Assembly (NCBI RefSeq): GCF_018130465.1
Contig: NZ_JAFCKJ010000002.1
Location: 682,001 to 746,000 of the forward strand
Reading direction: 5' to 3'
Length of the DNA: 64,000 bases
Source: Bradyrhizobium canariense
GTDB lineage: Bacteria > Pseudomonadota > Alphaproteobacteria > Rhizobiales > Xanthobacteraceae
In this document: positions 41,473-50,381 of the stretch, piece by piece
Layout of the letters: every line of letters starts with the position of its first letter
Numbering within the stretch: position 1 is the stretch's first letter
Made by a program: the position numbers and the translations under genes
The notes under the pieces: generated by a model
The model's database searches: none
Seen by the model: only the letters and a program-made list of their open reading frames with translations
What the model was told of the DNA's origin: nothing

Positions 41473-43161
41473 ATGGCCGGGGAAGATCGGCGCCTCGCAG
41501 GCGGCGCGACATTCATCGATTTCCAGACCGAACCGTCCCGCTACCGGCACTGGAAGCTCGCGGTCGACGGTGACGTCGCCACCCTGACCATGGACGTCGA
41601 CGAGAATGGCGGCCTGTTCGAGGGCTATCTGCTCAAGCTCAATTCCTACGATCTCGGCGTCGACATCGAGCTTGCCGACGTGGTCCAGCGCCTGCGCTTC
41701 GAGCATCCCGAGGTGAAGGTCGTGGTGATGCGCTCGGCCAAGAACCGCGTGTTCTGCGCCGGCGCCAACATCCGCATGCTCGCCGGCTCCACCCACGCCC
41801 ACAAGGTCAATTTCTGCAAGTTCACCAACGAGACCCGCAACGGCATGGAAGACTCGTCGGAAAATTCCGGCCAGCGCTTCATCACCGTCGTGAACGGCTC
41901 GGCCGCCGGCGGCGGCTATGAGCTCGCGCTCGCCACCGACTACATCATGCTCGCCGATGATGGCGCGTCTGCCGTTGCCCTGCCGGAAGTGCCGCTGCTC
42001 GCGGTGCTGCCGGGCACCGGCGGCCTCACGCGTGTGGTCGACAAGCGCAAGGTGCGCCGCGACCATGCCGACTTCTTCTGCACCATCGAAGAAGGCGTGA
42101 AGGGCAAGCGCGCCGTGCAATGGCGCCTGGTCGACGAGATCGCGCCGAACAGCAAGCTTGAAGGCAAGGTTGCCGAGCGTGCCAGGGAATTCGCCGACAA
42201 CTCGAAGCGCAAGGGCAGCGGCAAGGGCATCGCGCTGACGCCGCTCAAGCGCGTGATCGACGAGACCAGCCTGCGCTATGGCTTTGTCACCGTCGACATC
42301 GACCGCGCTGCGCGCACCGCCACGATCTCGATCAAGGCGCCTGAAGCCGCGCCGCCTGCCGACATCGACGGCATGATGGCGCAGGGTGTCGCGTTCTGGC
42401 CGCTCCAGGTCGCGCGCGAACTCGACGACGCGATCCTACATCTGCGCATCAACGAGCTCGAGACCGCCATGCTGGTGTTCAAGAGTCATGGCGACCGCGC
42501 CCATGTGCTCGCCTGCGACGCCTTCCTCGAAGCCAACAAGGCGCACTGGCTGGTCAACGAAATCCGGCATTACTGGAAGCGCGTCCTGAAGCGCATCGAC
42601 GTCACCTCGCGCACGCTGGTGACGCTGGTCGAGCCCGGCTCCTGCTTCGCCGGCACGCTCGCCGAGCTCGTCTTCGCCGCCGACCGCTCCTACATGCTGA
42701 TCGGCACGCGCCAGGGTGACAACCGCCCACCGCCGTCGATTGAGCTTTCGGCCATGAACTTCGGTCCCTATCCGATGAGCCATGGCCTGACGCGACTGCA
42801 GTCGCGCTTCCAGGCCGATCCGTCTGATGTGGAACGCGCGGAAGCCACGATGGGCACAGCGCTGGACGCCGAGCAGGCGGAAGAGCTCGGTCTCGTCACC
42901 TTCGCGCTCGACGACATCGACTGGGACGACGAGGTCCGCGTGTTCCTGGAGGAACGCGCCAGCTTCTCGCCGGACAGTCTCACCGGCATGGAAGCGAGCC
43001 TGCGCTTCGTCGGGCCCGAGACGATGGAATCAAAAATCTTCTCGCGCCTCACCGCGTGGCAGAACTGGATCTTCCAGCGCCCGAACGCTGTCGGCGAGGA
43101 AGGCGCGCTGCGCCGCTACGGCAGCGGCCAGAAGCCGAAATTCGATATGACGCGGGTGTAG
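41473..43161 (+). CDS. boxC: Benzoyl-CoA-dihydrodiol lyase / 2,3-epoxybenzoyl-CoA dihydrolase
   Basis: Opens the ring of 2,3-epoxybenzoyl-CoA by water addition, releasing formate. It is a 562-aa two-part enoyl-CoA-hydratase-like protein: the N-terminal half has KNRVFCAGANIRMLA (oxyanion loop) and GSAAGGGYELALATDYIML, and the C-terminal half repeats a crotonase-like fold (PGSCFAGTLAELVFAADRSYML). The length is that of BoxC (about 555 aa). BoxB follows after a palindromic repeat. Confidence 0.92.
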   Translation: MAGEDRRLAGGATFIDFQTEPSRYRHWKLAVDGDVATLTMDVDENGGLFEGYLLKLNSYDLGVDIELADVVQRLRFEHPEVKVVVMRSAKNRVFCAGANIRMLAGSTHAHKVNFCKFTNETRNGMEDSSENSGQRFITVVNGSAAGGGYELALATDYIMLADDGASAVALPEVPLLAVLPGTGGLTRVVDKRKVRRDHADFFCTIEEGVKGKRAVQWRLVDEIAPNSKLEGKVAERAREFADNSKRKGSGKGIALTPLKRVIDETSLRYGFVTVDIDRAARTATISIKAPEAAPPADIDGMMAQGVAFWPLQVARELDDAILHLRINELETAMLVFKSHGDRAHVLACDAFLEANKAHWLVNEIRHYWKRVLKRIDVTSRTLVTLVEPGSCFAGTLAELVFAADRSYMLIGTRQGDNRPPPSIELSAMNFGPYPMSHGLTRLQSRFQADPSDVERAEATMGTALDAEQAEELGLVTFALDDIDWDDEVRVFLEERASFSPDSLTGMEASLRFVGPETMESKIFSRLTAWQNWIFQRPNAVGEEGALRRYGSGQKPKFDMTRV

Positions 43162-43166
43162 TTTTT

Positions 43167-43287
43167 CGTGTCCCGGGCGCGGCGCAGCGCGAAGCGGTGC
43201 GACGCAGAACCGGGACCCATACAGACCAAGCAATAGGTCCCGGCTCAGCAGTGCAGCACTTCGCGCCGTACTGCGTCCGGGACACGA
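43167..43287. repeat. Palindromic intergenic repeat, family B, between boxC and boxB
   Basis: CGTGTCCCGGGCGCGGCGCAGC at the left and GCGTCCGGGACACG at the right, with inner CCGGGACCCA / AGGTCCCGG. It interrupts the box operon and could set the relative levels of BoxC and BoxB. Confidence 0.7.
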
Positions 43288-43308
43288 GACCGAACAAGGA
43301 GCACGGCC

Positions 43309-44760
43309 ATGAGCATGAACATCATGAACGTCGACTACTCGACCAAGATTCCGAACAACGTCAATCTCGCCGAAGACCGCCAGGTGCTGAAGGCGCTGGA
43401 AGGCTGGCATCCCGGCTACATGGACTGGTGGAAAGACATGGGGCCGGAAGGCTTCCAGGAATCGCTGGTGTACTTGCGCACCGCCTATTCGGTCGATCCG
43501 CGCGGCTGGGCCAAGTTCGACTACGTGCGCATGCCCGACTATCGCTGGGGCATCCTCCTGGCGCCGCAGGAGGAGAATCGCGTCGTGCCGTTCGGCGAGC
43601 ATTTCGGCGAGCCGGCCTGGCAGGAAGTCCCGGGCGAATATCGCGCCATGCTGCGCCGCCTGATCGTGATCCAGGGCGACACCGAGCCTGCCTCGGTCGA
43701 GCAGCAGCGCCACCTCGGTAAGACCGCGCCCTCGCTGTACGACATGCGCAATCTGTTCCAGGTCAATGTCGAGGAAGGCCGTCACCTCTGGGCGATGGTG
43801 TACCTGCTGCAAAAGTACTTTGGTCGCGACGGACGTGAAGAGGCTGACGATTTGTTGCGCCGCCGCTCGGGCGACGCGGATTCGCCGCGCATGCTGGGTG
43901 CCTTCAACGAGGCGACGCCGGACTGGCTGTCCTTCTTCATGTTCACCTACTTCACCGACCGCGACGGCAAGATGCAGCTGCACTCGCTGGCGCAGTCCGG
44001 CTTCGATCCCTTGTCGCGCACCTGCCGCTTCATGTTGACCGAGGAAGCGCACCACATGTTCGTCGGCGAGACCGGCATCACTCGCGTCGTGCAGCGCACC
44101 TGCGATGCGATGCGCGAAGCCGGCATCACCGATCCGACCGACATCGCGAAGGTCCGCGCGCTCGGTGTGATCGACCTGCCGACCATCCAGAAGAAGCTGA
44201 ACCTGCACTATACGCTGTCGCTCGATCTGTTTGGCTCGGAAGTCTCGACCAACGCGGCGAACGCCTTCAACACCGGCATCAAGGGCCGCTATCACGAGAC
44301 CCAGATCGACGACGATCATCAGCTCAAGAACGCGACCTATCCGGTGCTGAAGTTCATCGACGGCGAGATCAAGCTGGTCGACGAGCCGGCGCTGACCGCG
44401 CTCAACATGCGCCTGCGCGACGATTACAGCCAGGATTGCGTCAAGGGCATGCTGCGCTGGAACAAGGTGATCTCGACCGCGGGCTACCAGTTTCAGCTCA
44501 AGCTGCCCAACGTCGCCTTCCACCGCCACATCGGCGAGTTCAAGGGCATCCACGCGACGCCGGATGGTCTGTTGATCGACGACGCCAATTGGGCCAGGCG
44601 CAAGGACGAATGGCTGCCCTCGACCGCCGACGGCGACTTCATCACCTCGCTGATGCAGCCGGTCACCGAGACCGGCCAGTTCGCCTCCTGGATCTCGCCG
44701 CCGAAAGTCGGCATCGACAACAAGCCCGGCGATTTCGAGTATGTGAGGATCGAGTCGTAG
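43309..44760 (+). CDS. boxB: Benzoyl-CoA 2,3-epoxidase, oxygenase subunit
   Basis: A 483-aa di-iron oxygenase that epoxidises benzoyl-CoA. Iron ligands are expected in GDTEPASVEQQ, VNVEEGRHLWAM and LTEEAHHMFVGE, the ferritin-like ExxH pairs. Length and sequence are typical of BoxB. The partner reductase BoxA (iron-sulphur flavoprotein) is not encoded here, so electrons must come from a protein encoded elsewhere. Confidence 0.93.
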   Translation: MSMNIMNVDYSTKIPNNVNLAEDRQVLKALEGWHPGYMDWWKDMGPEGFQESLVYLRTAYSVDPRGWAKFDYVRMPDYRWGILLAPQEENRVVPFGEHFGEPAWQEVPGEYRAMLRRLIVIQGDTEPASVEQQRHLGKTAPSLYDMRNLFQVNVEEGRHLWAMVYLLQKYFGRDGREEADDLLRRRSGDADSPRMLGAFNEATPDWLSFFMFTYFTDRDGKMQLHSLAQSGFDPLSRTCRFMLTEEAHHMFVGETGITRVVQRTCDAMREAGITDPTDIAKVRALGVIDLPTIQKKLNLHYTLSLDLFGSEVSTNAANAFNTGIKGRYHETQIDDDHQLKNATYPVLKFIDGEIKLVDEPALTALNMRLRDDYSQDCVKGMLRWNKVISTAGYQFQLKLPNVAFHRHIGEFKGIHATPDGLLIDDANWARRKDEWLPSTADGDFITSLMQPVTETGQFASWISPPKVGIDNKPGDFEYVRIES

Positions 44761-44803
44761 GGCTACCCCCTGACGCGGGTCGGCTGTTGCCGTATCGAAG
44801 ACT

Positions 44804-44903
44804 GTCATCACCCGCGAAAGCCGGTGATCCAGTATTGCAGAGGCGTTAGAGATAAACGAGAAGCCGCTGCGTACTGGATGCTCCGGTCAAGCCGGGGCAT
44901 GAC
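44804..44903. repeat. Palindromic intergenic repeat, family F
   Basis: GTCATCACCCGCGAAAGCCGGTG on the left pairs loosely with CCGGTCAAGCCGGGGCATGAC on the right; inner parts TCCAGTA and TACTGGA pair as well. It lies after boxB, between convergent genes. Confidence 0.6.
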
Positions 44904-44945
44904 AGCGAGAGTGAGGTGACGTCGTCGCCCCCCCCTCACAGTTCC

Positions 44946-45755
44946 TCAACTATCCCACCCGCTCCCCTTGATCCCCGGGTTCGCATAGACAATGCCGCCG
45001 TCCACCGCGATGGTCGCGCCCACCACATAGTCCCCCGCGCGCGAGGCGAGATAGATCGCGGCGCCCGCCATGTCCTCGTCGGTGCCGATGCGGCCCGCGG
45101 GCACGCGCGTCGAGACCTCGTCGGCATGATCGCGCGCGGCGCGGTTCATGTCGGATTTGAACGGACCCGGCGCGATCGCGGTGACCACGACGTGGTCGCC
45201 GATCAGCTTCACGGCCATGCGCCGCGTCAAATGAATCAGCCCCGCCTTGCTCGCCGCGTAGGAATAGGTCTCGCTCGGATTGACGAAGATGCCGTCGATC
45301 GAGGCGATGTTGATCACTTTCGCCGGCCGCTCTGCCGATGCCGCCGCGCGCAGCGTGGGCGCCAGCGCCTTGGTCAGGAAGAACGGCGCCTTGACGTTGA
45401 GGTTCATCACCTTGTCCCAGCCGCTCTCAGGAAACTCGTCGAACTCCGCGCCCCAGGCCGCTCCCGCATTGTTGACGAGGATGTCGAGTTTTTGCTCGCG
45501 CTTCCCGAATTCGCTCGCGAGCAGCTCGGCGCCGGCCAGCGTCGAGATGTCGATCGGCAGCGCGATGCATTCGCCGCCATATTGTGCGGAGAGCTCCTTC
45601 GCGGTCGCCTCGCAAGGCCCGGCCTTGCGTGCGGTGATGTAGACCTTCGCAGCACCCGCGCTGAGAAATCCCGCCGCGATCATCTTGCCGATGCCGCGCG
45701 AACCGCCGGTCACCAGCGCGACGCGGCCTTTGAGCGAAAACAGATCGTTGAACAT
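44946..45755 (-). CDS. Short-chain dehydrogenase/reductase
   Basis: A 269-aa classical SDR. The nucleotide site is VTGGSRGIGKMI, NNAG follows, the catalytic Ser is in INIASIDG and the YSYAASKAGL stretch holds Tyr-x3-Lys. The C-terminal part ends in an AVDGGI. The substrate is unknown; it stands alone after the box cluster and may serve a beta-oxidation-like step. Confidence 0.87.
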   Translation of the reverse strand: MFNDLFSLKGRVALVTGGSRGIGKMIAAGFLSAGAAKVYITARKAGPCEATAKELSAQYGGECIALPIDISTLAGAELLASEFGKREQKLDILVNNAGAAWGAEFDEFPESGWDKVMNLNVKAPFFLTKALAPTLRAAASAERPAKVINIASIDGIFVNPSETYSYAASKAGLIHLTRRMAVKLIGDHVVVTAIAPGPFKSDMNRAARDHADEVSTRVPAGRIGTDEDMAGAAIYLASRAGDYVVGATIAVDGGIVYANPGIKGSGWDS

Positions 45756-45821
45756 GGTGCCTCCCTTGGTTTGCTCTGGTTGTGAGCGGGGAGGGGAGGG
45801 GAGTCAAGGAAGGCGCCGCAT

Positions 45822-45849
45822 CGTCGTCCTGGCTTTCGCCAGGACGACG
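45822..45849. terminator. Perfect hairpin upstream of the SDR gene
   Basis: CGTCGTCCTGGC, loop TTTC, GCCAGGACGACG: a 12-bp perfect stem. It is a half-copy of the family A ends and lies after the polysaccharide deacetylase, where it can end that leftward transcript. Confidence 0.55.
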
Positions 45850-45879
45850 TCTGAGTTCGGGCAGCGAAGACGGAGAGAT

Positions 45880-46938
45880 TTAAGCCGCCGCGATCCTGCG
45901 GAAGCCATTCCACATCGCGGTCGCGGCGCCCGAGGTCAGCACCGGCAAAATCCGCGTGTCCTGGTAATTGCCGTTGAGCGAGACGCGTGGCAGCGCGGTC
46001 ATGTGGCCGGCGTTTTCGGCGAACAGCATCCCGGGCCGCGTCGTTACCGCGGTCTTGAAGCCAGCGGTCGCAGCGAGAGCGAATTCACGCTCGCCCGCCG
46101 CCTCGCGATCGCCATAGGGATAGGCAAGATGTTGAACGTTGCGGCCGAGCGCCTGCTCGATCCGCGCGCGGCTCACAGCCATCTCCTGCGTGGCGATCTC
46201 TTCGCTTTGCTTGGCGAGATTGCAATGACTGACGGAATGCGCACCGATCGTGACCAGGGGGTCGGCGGCAAATGTCTTCACCTCGTCCCAGGACAGGCAG
46301 AGGCTGCGGCACAGCGCGGCCATGTCGACGCCGTACTTCGCGCAGAGCGCCTCAATCTCGCGCTTGAGATCGTGCTCGCCGGGCAATGCGCGCAACCAGT
46401 CGTGCAGGCGGTCGAAGGCCGCCTGCTTGGCGGCTGGCGTCGTCGCATCGAGCTGCAGCGCGGCATTGCCGATTGTTATCTCGATCTGCTCGGCCTTGGC
46501 GATCACCGCCTCCAGCGCCTCCCACCACAGCCGACCCGTGCCCTCGGCGAAATCGCTGGCGACGTAGACCGCCAGAGGCGCGTCAAATTCGCGCAGAACC
46601 GGCAGCGCGAAATCGAGATTGTCGCGATAGCCGTCGTCGAGCGTGAAGGCGGCGAAGCGACGGTCGAACCGGCGCTGTACCAGCCGCTCATGCAGCTCGT
46701 CCATGCTGACGATGTCGATCTCGCGCGAGCGCAGATGGCACAGCGTCGCGCGCAGGAATTCGGGGGTGACTTCGAGATGCCTGTTGGGCTGGAACGCCGC
46801 GTCGCGGGCCGGCCGCACGTGGTGCAGCATGAAAATGGCGCCGACGCCCGACAAAAGCGGGCGCAACAGATGGTGCGCCCCGCTGAAATAGAGTGCTTCC
46901 AGCCCGGCGCGGATGACGTTGTTACGAAGTTGTTTCAT
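45880..46938 (-). CDS. Polysaccharide deacetylase (NodB-homology, CE4)
   Basis: A 352-aa putative carbohydrate deacetylase. Motif 1 is FTLDDGYRDN (metal Asp), motif 2 is GAHSVSHCNL (two metal His), and motif 3 is YPYGD. An insert separates motifs 1 and 2. There is no obvious signal peptide. It probably works on a cell-surface polysaccharide. It is divergent from the BON-OmpA gene. Confidence 0.85.
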   Translation of the reverse strand: MKQLRNNVIRAGLEALYFSGAHHLLRPLLSGVGAIFMLHHVRPARDAAFQPNRHLEVTPEFLRATLCHLRSREIDIVSMDELHERLVQRRFDRRFAAFTLDDGYRDNLDFALPVLREFDAPLAVYVASDFAEGTGRLWWEALEAVIAKAEQIEITIGNAALQLDATTPAAKQAAFDRLHDWLRALPGEHDLKREIEALCAKYGVDMAALCRSLCLSWDEVKTFAADPLVTIGAHSVSHCNLAKQSEEIATQEMAVSRARIEQALGRNVQHLAYPYGDREAAGEREFALAATAGFKTAVTTRPGMLFAENAGHMTALPRVSLNGNYQDTRILPVLTSGAATAMWNGFRRIAAA

Positions 46939-47102
46939 GACCCGCTGGCGGACTTTGGCATTCCACCTTCAACTTACGGAAGAACCCTTGAAGAAAAAGT
47001 TATTCCAATTGTCCACGCATGGCCTTCGGAAGGGCGTCATTTCCGGTTTGACAGCCCGCCAAGGGTTTGTTTTGTCTCCGGTTCCAGAGTTCGGGTCGTC
47101 GA

Positions 47103-48497
47103 ATGCAGAAGCTTTTCAGGTGGGCCAGCAAATGGTGGCCAGGGCTGATCCCCCTGGCCGTCATGTGGGGATTTGCGGCCTGGAATAACACTTTGCCGGT
47201 CGAGGCGGACCTTTCCGCCCGCAGCTCGGCGGCGCTAAAGGATACCGTTCTGGACAAGACCCGGATCGCGGTTGACGGCCGCGACGTCAGCCTGGCTGCG
47301 GACGCGTTTTCCGAGGAGGGGCGCCGCGACGCTGTTGTGGCGGTCGAGACCGTTCCCGGCGTGCGCCTGGTCGACGACCGGACCCGCCTCGTTCCCGAGG
47401 CAAAGCCCTTCGTCTGGAACGCCGAACGCGACGTGGTGCGGGTGACGCTGTCAGGCTCCGCGCCCCTGCCGGCGATGAAGGGCCGCCTGGCCGAGGCGGC
47501 CCGCAAGGAGATCGGCGGTACCGAGGTGGCCGATCAGATGGGTTTGGCGCGCGGCGCACCGCCGCGGTTCGAGGCGGCTGCGATGCTGCTGCTCGACCAG
47601 ATCGGCAAGCTCAAGGACGGCAAGATCACGATAACGGACACCAAGGTCAATCTATCGGGCATGGCGCGCGAGCTCGGCGGCCGCGAAGCGGTCGCAGCGG
47701 CGCTGAAAAACCTGCCCGAGGGCTTTTCGATCGCCGCCAACGAGGTCAAGGCGCCGCCCTACGTCTTCCAGGCCTACAAGGATCCGGTCGCCGCGACGGT
47801 GACGCTGACCGGCTATGTTCCCGACAACAATGTCCACGCGGCCATCGCCACCAGCGCGTCGCGGAAATTCTTCAACGAAAAGGTCGTCGACAATCTCAAG
47901 GCCAGCGTCGGCGCGCCCGGCTCCTTCAACCCCGCCGTGGTCGCAGCGCTCGGCGCGCTGTCGCGACTGTCGACCGGCACGCTCGTCGTGTCCGACCGCG
48001 AGGTCAAGCTGTCGGGCGATGCGCTCTATGAAGGTGCCGCCAACGACATCCGCTCAGGCCTCGGCAAGGACTTCCCGAAAAACTGGCAGTACAAGCCGGA
48101 AATCACGGTGAAACCCGCGGCCGGGCCGGTCGACGGTACCGTGTGCCAGCAATTGTTCTCGGAGCTGCTGGCCAAGGCCAAGATCCGCTTCGGGACGAAG
48201 CGCGCCGACATCGATCCGGATTCCGCCGGTATTCTCGATCATCTGATCGAGACGGCGCTGCGATGCCCCACCACCAATATCGAGGTCGCCGGACATACCG
48301 ATGCCGACGGCGAAGATTCCTTCAACCAGGCGCTCTCGGAGAAGCGCGCGCAGGCGGTGATCGACTATCTGGTCAAGGCCGGCCTGCCTGCCAGCCGCTT
48401 CACCGCGGTCGGCTACGGCAGCACGCAGCCCGTCGCCGGCAATGACAGCGAAGACGCCAAGGCGCAGAATCGCCGCATCGAATTTCTGGTGAGGTGA
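47103..48497 (+). CDS. OmpA-family envelope protein with BON-like domains
   Basis: A 464-aa protein. The N-terminus has one hydrophobic anchor (LIPLAVMWGFAAWN). The middle shows repeated BON-like segments, for example TRIAVDGRDVSLAADAF...GVRLVDD and KITITDTKVNLSGMAREL. The C-terminal OmpA domain (about 345-464) has IRFGTKRADIDPDS, VAGHTDADGEDSFNQALSEKRAQAV and GYGSTQP, which bind peptidoglycan. It probably ties the inner membrane to the wall. The start at 47103 is preferred; 47067 is an alternative. It is joined to the small membrane protein that follows. Confidence 0.85.
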   Translation: MQKLFRWASKWWPGLIPLAVMWGFAAWNNTLPVEADLSARSSAALKDTVLDKTRIAVDGRDVSLAADAFSEEGRRDAVVAVETVPGVRLVDDRTRLVPEAKPFVWNAERDVVRVTLSGSAPLPAMKGRLAEAARKEIGGTEVADQMGLARGAPPRFEAAAMLLLDQIGKLKDGKITITDTKVNLSGMARELGGREAVAAALKNLPEGFSIAANEVKAPPYVFQAYKDPVAATVTLTGYVPDNNVHAAIATSASRKFFNEKVVDNLKASVGAPGSFNPAVVAALGALSRLSTGTLVVSDREVKLSGDALYEGAANDIRSGLGKDFPKNWQYKPEITVKPAAGPVDGTVCQQLFSELLAKAKIRFGTKRADIDPDSAGILDHLIETALRCPTTNIEVAGHTDADGEDSFNQALSEKRAQAVIDYLVKAGLPASRFTAVGYGSTQPVAGNDSEDAKAQNRRIEFLVR

Positions 48498-48499
48498 CG

Positions 48500-48802
48500 A
48501 TGCCCTATCTCGTCTCGTTCCATCTGGGCTGGCTGATAGGCTCGCTGCTGCTCGGCTTTTGCATGGGCTGGATCTCGGTGGTCCAACGCGGCAATGGCAC
48601 CTCGAAAGTGACCGCGCGCTGGCTCGCCGTGCTTGCTGCCGGCCTGGTCGCGGCCTCGTTCGCGCATGTGGTCCCCGGCCGCTTCGGCTATTGGCTCGAC
48701 CTCGCCCTGATCATGTTCGCCTGCTATCTCGTCGGCGCCACCATCGGCGCCTGGCTGCGCGACCGGGTGGTCTCGCGCACCGCGCCGCCTGCCGCTCTGT
48801 GA
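48500..48802 (+). CDS. Small integral membrane protein, 100 aa
   Basis: Three hydrophobic segments are visible (FHLGWLIGSLLLGFCMGWI, WLAVLAAGLVAASFAHVV, DLALIMFACYLVGATIGAWL). It follows the BON-OmpA gene by 2 nt (a GTG at 48494 would even overlap the stop), so it is co-translated. No family recognised; it may anchor or support its neighbour. Confidence 0.8.
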   Translation: MPYLVSFHLGWLIGSLLLGFCMGWISVVQRGNGTSKVTARWLAVLAAGLVAASFAHVVPGRFGYWLDLALIMFACYLVGATIGAWLRDRVVSRTAPPAAL

Positions 48803-49252
48803 TGTTGCCGTGCACCCTGACTGCGGAAGTCAGGGGCGTGGCCGCGCGGCCTTTCGGCACATCGAAAACCGTGAACAATCGCTCCGGTCACCCCTCTTTC
48901 AACAGGCGGGGGCGGCCCATAGATTGACGTCGGCTTAAGCCGTGACGGAACATTGTACGGTCGAAATCATCAAAACTTCATGGCCACTGCGCAGGATTGC
49001 CATGGAGATTCGCGTCAGTCTTGCCGCCGAAAGCGCCAAACCGTGCATCAGGAGCCCGCAACCCTGCCTAAAATATTGAAGGCACGAGTTTTTGTTCGAA
49101 TTGCCGAATTCCACTCCGCCCGGAAACGCGCTAGTGGAGGGAGAGCGGGTATGCGCGATGCCGGGACCGGCAGCGAGGGTTCGTCGGGTGTTTGCGTGTC
49201 GTCCGCCTGTTCGTCGGCCACCCTGGCCGCTGAAGCGTTGTTCGAGGTTTAG
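48803..49252. other. 450-nt intergenic region without a convincing gene
   Basis: CCCTGACT-GCGGA-AGTCAGGG (48815-48835) is a hairpin that probably ends the upstream transcript. CGGCTTAAGCCG (48931-48942) is a perfect 12-bp palindrome. A 99-codon frame (48953-49252) exists but has poor composition. The last 150 nt hold the leader of the next gene, with GAGG 6 nt before its ATG. Confidence 0.5.
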
Positions 49253-50308
49253 ATGCTGGAAGCCATACGCAGGGCGATGTCGTTTCTGCGCCAGAAGCAA
49301 ATCCTGCATAAGCTTGGAGTTGTGATCAGCGTCGCGGTCATCGGCATCGCTTGCTATGTGCTCTACCACATGCTGCGCGGTATCGATGTCAACGAGGTCG
49401 TCGAAGCGATCAAGAGCACCGAGCCGAGCCAGATTGCGATGGCGGCGCTGTTCGTCGCCGCGGGCTATTTCACGCTGACCTTCTACGACCTGTTCGCCGT
49501 GCGCGCGATCGGCCACGCCCACGTGCCCTATCGCATCAACGCGCTCGCCGCCTTCACCAGCTATTCGATCGGCCATAATGTCGGCGCCAGCGTCTTCACC
49601 GGCGGCGCGGTGCGCTACCGTATCTATTCGGCCTACGGCCTGAACGCGATCGACGTCGCAAAAATCTGTTTCCTCGCCGGCCTGACCTTCTGGCTCGGCA
49701 ATGCTGCGGTGCTGGGCCTCGGCATCTCCTATCATCCGGAGGCCGCGGCCTCGATCGACATGCTTCCGCCCTGGCTGAACCGGACGCTGGCGATGATGAT
49801 CATCGTCGGGCTGGTCGCCTACGTGGTCTGGGTCTGGACCCAGCCGCGGATGGTCGGCCGCGGGCCATGGACCGTGATGCTGCCGGGCGGCCCGCTGACG
49901 CTGCTCCAGATCGCGATCGGCATCATCGATCTCGGCTTCTGCGCGCTCGCGATGTACGTGCTGGTTCCGGACGAGCCCAATCTCGGCTTCGTGGTGGTCG
50001 CGGTGATCTTCGTCTCGGCCACGCTGCTCGGCTTTGCCAGCCATTCGCCCGGGGGCCTTGGCGTGTTCGACGCCGCCATGCTGGTCGGCCTCTGGCAGAT
50101 GGACCGGGAGGAGCTGCTGGGCGGGATGCTGCTGTTCCGCGTCCTCTATTATTTGTCCCCTTTCGTCATATCTGTAATCTTGCTGACGTTTCGCGAAGTT
50201 ATCATCGGCGCACGATCGAAGCGCTTGCAGCAGGCCGCGCTCAAGCTCGACCCCGGCCCGGCGCGTGAAGCCGCCTATGTGAGAGAGCGCAGCGACAGCG
50301 GCGCCTGA
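49253..50308 (+). CDS. Lysylphosphatidylglycerol-synthase-type flippase-like membrane protein (UPF0104)
   Basis: A 351-aa polytopic membrane protein with about eight hydrophobic helices. The family signature regions are ALAAFTSYSIGHNVGASVFTGGAVRYRIY and FASHSPGGLGVFDAAML. It matches the N-terminal membrane half of MprF-like proteins and lacks the catalytic lysyltransferase domain, so it may move a modified lipid rather than make one. Confidence 0.82.
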   Translation: MLEAIRRAMSFLRQKQILHKLGVVISVAVIGIACYVLYHMLRGIDVNEVVEAIKSTEPSQIAMAALFVAAGYFTLTFYDLFAVRAIGHAHVPYRINALAAFTSYSIGHNVGASVFTGGAVRYRIYSAYGLNAIDVAKICFLAGLTFWLGNAAVLGLGISYHPEAAASIDMLPPWLNRTLAMMIIVGLVAYVVWVWTQPRMVGRGPWTVMLPGGPLTLLQIAIGIIDLGFCALAMYVLVPDEPNLGFVVVAVIFVSATLLGFASHSPGGLGVFDAAMLVGLWQMDREELLGGMLLFRVLYYLSPFVISVILLTFREVIIGARSKRLQQAALKLDPGPAREAAYVRERSDSGA

Positions 50309-50381
50309 CCGGCGCAAGCCTTGAGTCCAGGCCTTGAACCCAAGCCTAGAGTCCAAGAGTCCGCAGGAGAAGCCCGCCCCG

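Noticed and set aside
48953-49252. 99-codon frame upstream of the flippase-like gene
   Set aside because: No ribosome-binding site, poor composition and a run of low-complexity residues at the end; probably not translated.
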